This document shows positions 33,625 through 36,013 of a stretch of 36,013 bases of DNA, one piece after another. Numbering within the stretch: the stretch's first letter is position 1; every line of letters starts with the position of its first letter. Origin of the DNA: Longimicrobiales bacterium. GTDB lineage: Bacteria; Gemmatimonadota; Gemmatimonadetes; Longimicrobiales; RSA9. The stretch spans positions 64,001 through 100,013 of the forward strand of contig DATHUY010000122.1 of the NCBI GenBank assembly GCA_035461765.1, in the 5' to 3' direction. Below the pieces are notes generated by a model. That model worked only from the letters and a program-made list of their open reading frames with translations. It ran no database searches and was not told the DNA's origin. The translations under genes were made by a program, and so were the position numbers.

Positions 33625-36013
33625 TCAGCGATCAGGCGTGCGTGCGACGCCGAAACGACCCAGCGTCGCACGCACTGCTGCATTGTGACCGCGGAGTTGC
33701 GGGTCCGGATCGAAGCGGAGCGCGAGAAAGTGCGCGCACGCGCGTCGGCCGGCATCGCTGTCACGTGCGATGTCGGCGAGCCGACACTCTTCGCGAAGTG
33801 ACGCAGCTAGGTAGGGTTGCCAGCCAATGAAGTACAGGCGACGCCGGATGGCCTCGAGTGCGCCGGCCGGATCGCCCGTCTGTTCCCGCAGCCGCGCGAG
33901 CGCGATATGCGCGTATTCGGTATGGCCGTCGATGACCGGCCCGGTGACCAGCCCCGAGCGTAGCAGGCGATCCAGCGTGTCCACTGCGGGCCCCGCCCGA
34001 CTCGTTCGGCGTACTTCATCGGTGGCTTCCGCGACTGCGCGGCACACTGTGAATCCGGTGCTTTCAACCGACGTGTCCGCGCCGGCGACGTGCGGAGCCG
34101 GCGGTTCGTTGCCGGCCGTACGGGAGTTCAGCGACCACAGCAGCATCACACAGCGGTCCAGGTCATTGGCGGCCTGACGGGCCAGCGCGGCGACGGACTG
34201 CGCGGCCGCGTCGGCGTCTCCATCACCGTAAATCGCGCTGAGGATGTGGAGGCGGTGCACAAAGCCCGGCTCCGGCTGGATGTCGCGCATGGCATCGGCA
34301 GTCCTGCGGGCGCGGGCGCGCCGGCCGGCGCTCAGGAGTGCGCTGTAGAGGCCCATGCGCCGTTCGAATTCCTGCGCGTTCGTGCCTGACCGCGCCGCGA
34401 GGAGCTCCGCTGCGCGCAGGCCCTGGTCGACCGCGAACCCCTCATCGAACGTGTTCATGGCGATCCAGCCGAGCGTCTCGCTGTTCAGGGAATCCAGCAC
34501 GACGTGTGCAGCGCCGGCGGGCTGAGCCGCGGCGGTACGCCAGCGAATGTAGTCTGCCGTGGCGCCAACGGAGTCCGCGATCTCGTACGCTCCTGCCGCC
34601 GCACGCAGCTCGGCGCTGCGGCCTCCGGCGGCGTAGAGCGCGACCAGATGGTGCATTGCGGGCGCGAAAACCGGATCGAGCTCGATGGCACGGCGCAGCG
34701 CGCCCTCGGCCTTGCGCGGCCATTCGGCACTGGCAACGACCCGGCCGAAGTGGAAGTGCAGGTCGCCGAGCTCGTGCCACAGCTCTGCGCGGTCGGGAGC
34801 GATGCCCAGCGCGTGCTCGATGGCCTGCAGAAGCTGCTCGACAGTGGGTGACCGGGGATAGTCCGGCCCGACGTTGGCGACGAGCAGCGCACGATCGCGC
34901 GTGCTCAGACGCTCCCGGTTACGCCACGCGATTGCGTGCCCGCGCTCGCGCATGCCATCGGCGCCGCTGACCCAGCCGGCCGCCATACCGAGTCCCATCC
35001 CCGCGAGCGCAAACGTGGTGTCGTACTGAAGCGCCTCGCTGTACCGCAGCAATGCTTCCTCGTATCGACCGTTGCGGTACTCCGCCTGGCCGGCGAGATA
35101 GGCCCTCAACGCCGGCAGCGATGTGCTCGCCAGCGCGGCCAGGCGGTGCGGATCCTCGCCCGCACCGAGGCTGAGGAGCTGTCCTACCAGACGGTCCACC
35201 AGCTCCGGCAATGCGTCGCTCGGACCCTGCACGCCGGCGCGGCTCACCGTGCCACCGTTCTCGTCGAGCAACGTCGCGTTCACGCTCATGCTGCCCGCAG
35301 CAGCGACGACATCGCCGAGCAGCACCCGTGCGACGCCGAGCTCGCGTGCGAACCGGACGGCCGAGTCGATCGGCAGGTCCTGTGTGCGCCCGCCGTATAA
35401 GCGTCGCCAGGCACTGTGGACGGTGCCCGGGTCGGCCGCCCGCAGGCCGGTTTCACCCGTCAGCCGCGCCGCGAGCAGATCCGGCATGCCCTCCCGGAGA
35501 TAGGCCAGTGAGGCGTCGCCACTGACGCGGAACGGCAGGATCACCACGGCTTCGTGGTCGAGCCCTTCGACCGCACGGTCGCGATCCGGGCGGTTCAACA
35601 GCAGAGCGGTCGCGAGCACCACGACGGCGGCGGCAATGGGGCCACCCCGGCGACGCAGCAGCGTACGACGCCCCGCCGACGCTTCCGCCTTGCGCAGCGC
35701 GAGCTGAAAGTCGCGTGCGGTCGCAAAGCGATCGGCGGGATTCGGCCGGAGCGCACGGGCCACTACGCGGGCTATCCCGCGCGGCACGCCCGGTGCGCGC
35801 GAGCGGACATCCGGCGTCTCGTCAGCGGCGTTGGAACTCACCAGTGCGCCCGTGTCTCCGGCTGCAAAGGGCCTGCTCCCGGCCAGCATCTCGAACAGCA
35901 GGACTCCCAGCGCCCACACGTCGGTGCGTCGATCGACCCGCTCGCCGCGCGCCTGTTCGGGCGCCATGTACGCCGGCGTCCCGCCGGTACTGTCAACGGC
36001 ATTGCCGGAATCC
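33625..36013 (-). CDS. Membrane Ser/Thr protein kinase, N-terminus outside window (partial)
   Basis: The C-terminal 796 or so residues are visible; the ATP-binding lobe and catalytic loop are past the right edge. The visible kinase part begins in the activation loop ([10 protein letters not shown]), continues with [19 protein letters not shown] and the last helix [17 protein letters not shown]. Then comes one membrane segment ([16 protein letters not shown]), a TolB-like/FlgO-like domain ([40 protein letters not shown]) and TPR-like repeats ([33 protein letters not shown]...). This is the PknB-type kinase with a sensor-like extracytoplasmic TPR region common in this phylum. Targets cannot be inferred. 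Confidence 0.93.
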   Translation of the reverse strand, partial: DSGNAVDSTGGTPAYMAPEQARGERVDRRTDVWALGVLLFEMLAGSRPFAAGDTGALVSSNAADETPDVRSRAPGVPRGIARVVARALRPNPADRFATARDFQLALRKAEASAGRRTLLRRRGGPIAAAVVVLATALLLNRPDRDRAVEGLDHEAVVILPFRVSGDASLAYLREGMPDLLAARLTGETGLRAADPGTVHSAWRRLYGGRTQDLPIDSAVRFARELGVARVLLGDVVAAAGSMSVNATLLDENGGTVSRAGVQGPSDALPELVDRLVGQLLSLGAGEDPHRLAALASTSLPALRAYLAGQAEYRNGRYEEALLRYSEALQYDTTFALAGMGLGMAAGWVSGADGMRERGHAIAWRNRERLSTRDRALLVANVGPDYPRSPTVEQLLQAIEHALGIAPDRAELWHELGDLHFHFGRVVASAEWPRKAEGALRRAIELDPVFAPAMHHLVALYAAGGRSAELRAAAGAYEIADSVGATADYIRWRTAAAQPAGAAHVVLDSLNSETLGWIAMNTFDEGFAVDQGLRAAELLAARSGTNAQEFERRMGLYSALLSAGRRARARRTADAMRDIQPEPGFVHRLHILSAIYGDGDADAAAQSVAALARQAANDLDRCVMLLWSLNSRTAGNEPPAPHVAGADTSVESTGFTVCRAVAEATDEVRRTSRAGPAVDTLDRLLRSGLVTGPVIDGHTEYAHIALARLREQTGDPAGALEAIRRRLYFIGWQPYLAASLREECRLADIARDSDAGRRACAHFLALRFDPDPQLRGHNAAVRATLGRFGVARTPDR

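Noticed and set aside
1-36013. Search for CRISPR arrays, tRNA/rRNA, transposases and phage genes
   Set aside because: No repeat-spacer pattern, clover-leaf sequence or mobile-element gene was seen; the coding repeats at 23916-25619 are protein domains.

Overview
The window is GC-rich, densely coded DNA from a bacterium that most resembles Gemmatimonadota. This is inferred from gene content, not from a database match. The signs are several lipoproteins whose lipidated Cys is followed by a Ser/Asp/Thr/Gly/Pro stretch (CSDSTGP, CSDTTGPG), a GWxTD-type secreted protein, a Gly-rich metzincin of the DUF5117/DUF4953 kind, a 1642-residue NAD-glutamate dehydrogenase, and an ECF sigma factor of the LPEEFRE type. 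No rRNA, tRNA, CRISPR array, transposase or phage gene was seen.

Layout. (1) 1-3416: a sigma-54 activator (349-1716, minus) lies between two lipoprotein genes. Identical 17-bp palindromes flank it, each placed like an upstream activator site for one lipoprotein gene. A third lipoprotein follows. (2) 3505-11382: a GWxTD secreted protein, the large NAD-GDH, and a small lipoprotein whose 3' end overlaps that of the GDH. (3) 11698-14791: a co-directional bactofilin, methyltransferase-like protein and GH15 glycosidase. A strong hairpin ends this set against the convergent metzincin lipoprotein (14865-17375). (4) 17488-19104: an ABC-F ATPase whose leader can fold over its own start codon. (5) 19298-23832, minus strand: a KdpE-like response regulator and a short KdpD-like kinase overlap, followed by ktrB and ktrA. 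A kinase/regulator pair normally tied to Kdp appears to sit on a Ktr potassium uptake system, and the ktrB promoter region has 11-bp-phased direct repeats plus a palindrome over the probable -10. (6) 23916-26048: a surface lipoprotein with a Big-type domain and six 95-residue IPT/TIG-like repeats.

(7) 26134-30307 is a compact stress-type island. It holds a flavodoxin-like reductase and a small membrane protein on the minus strand, a divergent ECF sigma factor gene, an alpha/beta-hydrolase-OsmC fusion, a GDCCVxC-type Cys-rich miniprotein and a macro-domain protein. A bipartite element, GAACC-N16-GGTTC-S-TCC, occurs three times here: divergently between the sigma gene and the membrane-protein operon, and once ahead of the hydrolase-OsmC gene. 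It looks like an autoregulated ECF promoter, yet the sigma gene has lost its region 4.2 helix-turn-helix. This is the most unusual local system in the window.

(8) 30350-36013: a lipoprotein with a CxxCH site and a Vgb-like propeller, another small lipoprotein, an exported alpha/beta hydrolase, and the C-terminal part of a membrane Ser/Thr kinase with a TolB-like/TPR sensor region that runs off the right edge.
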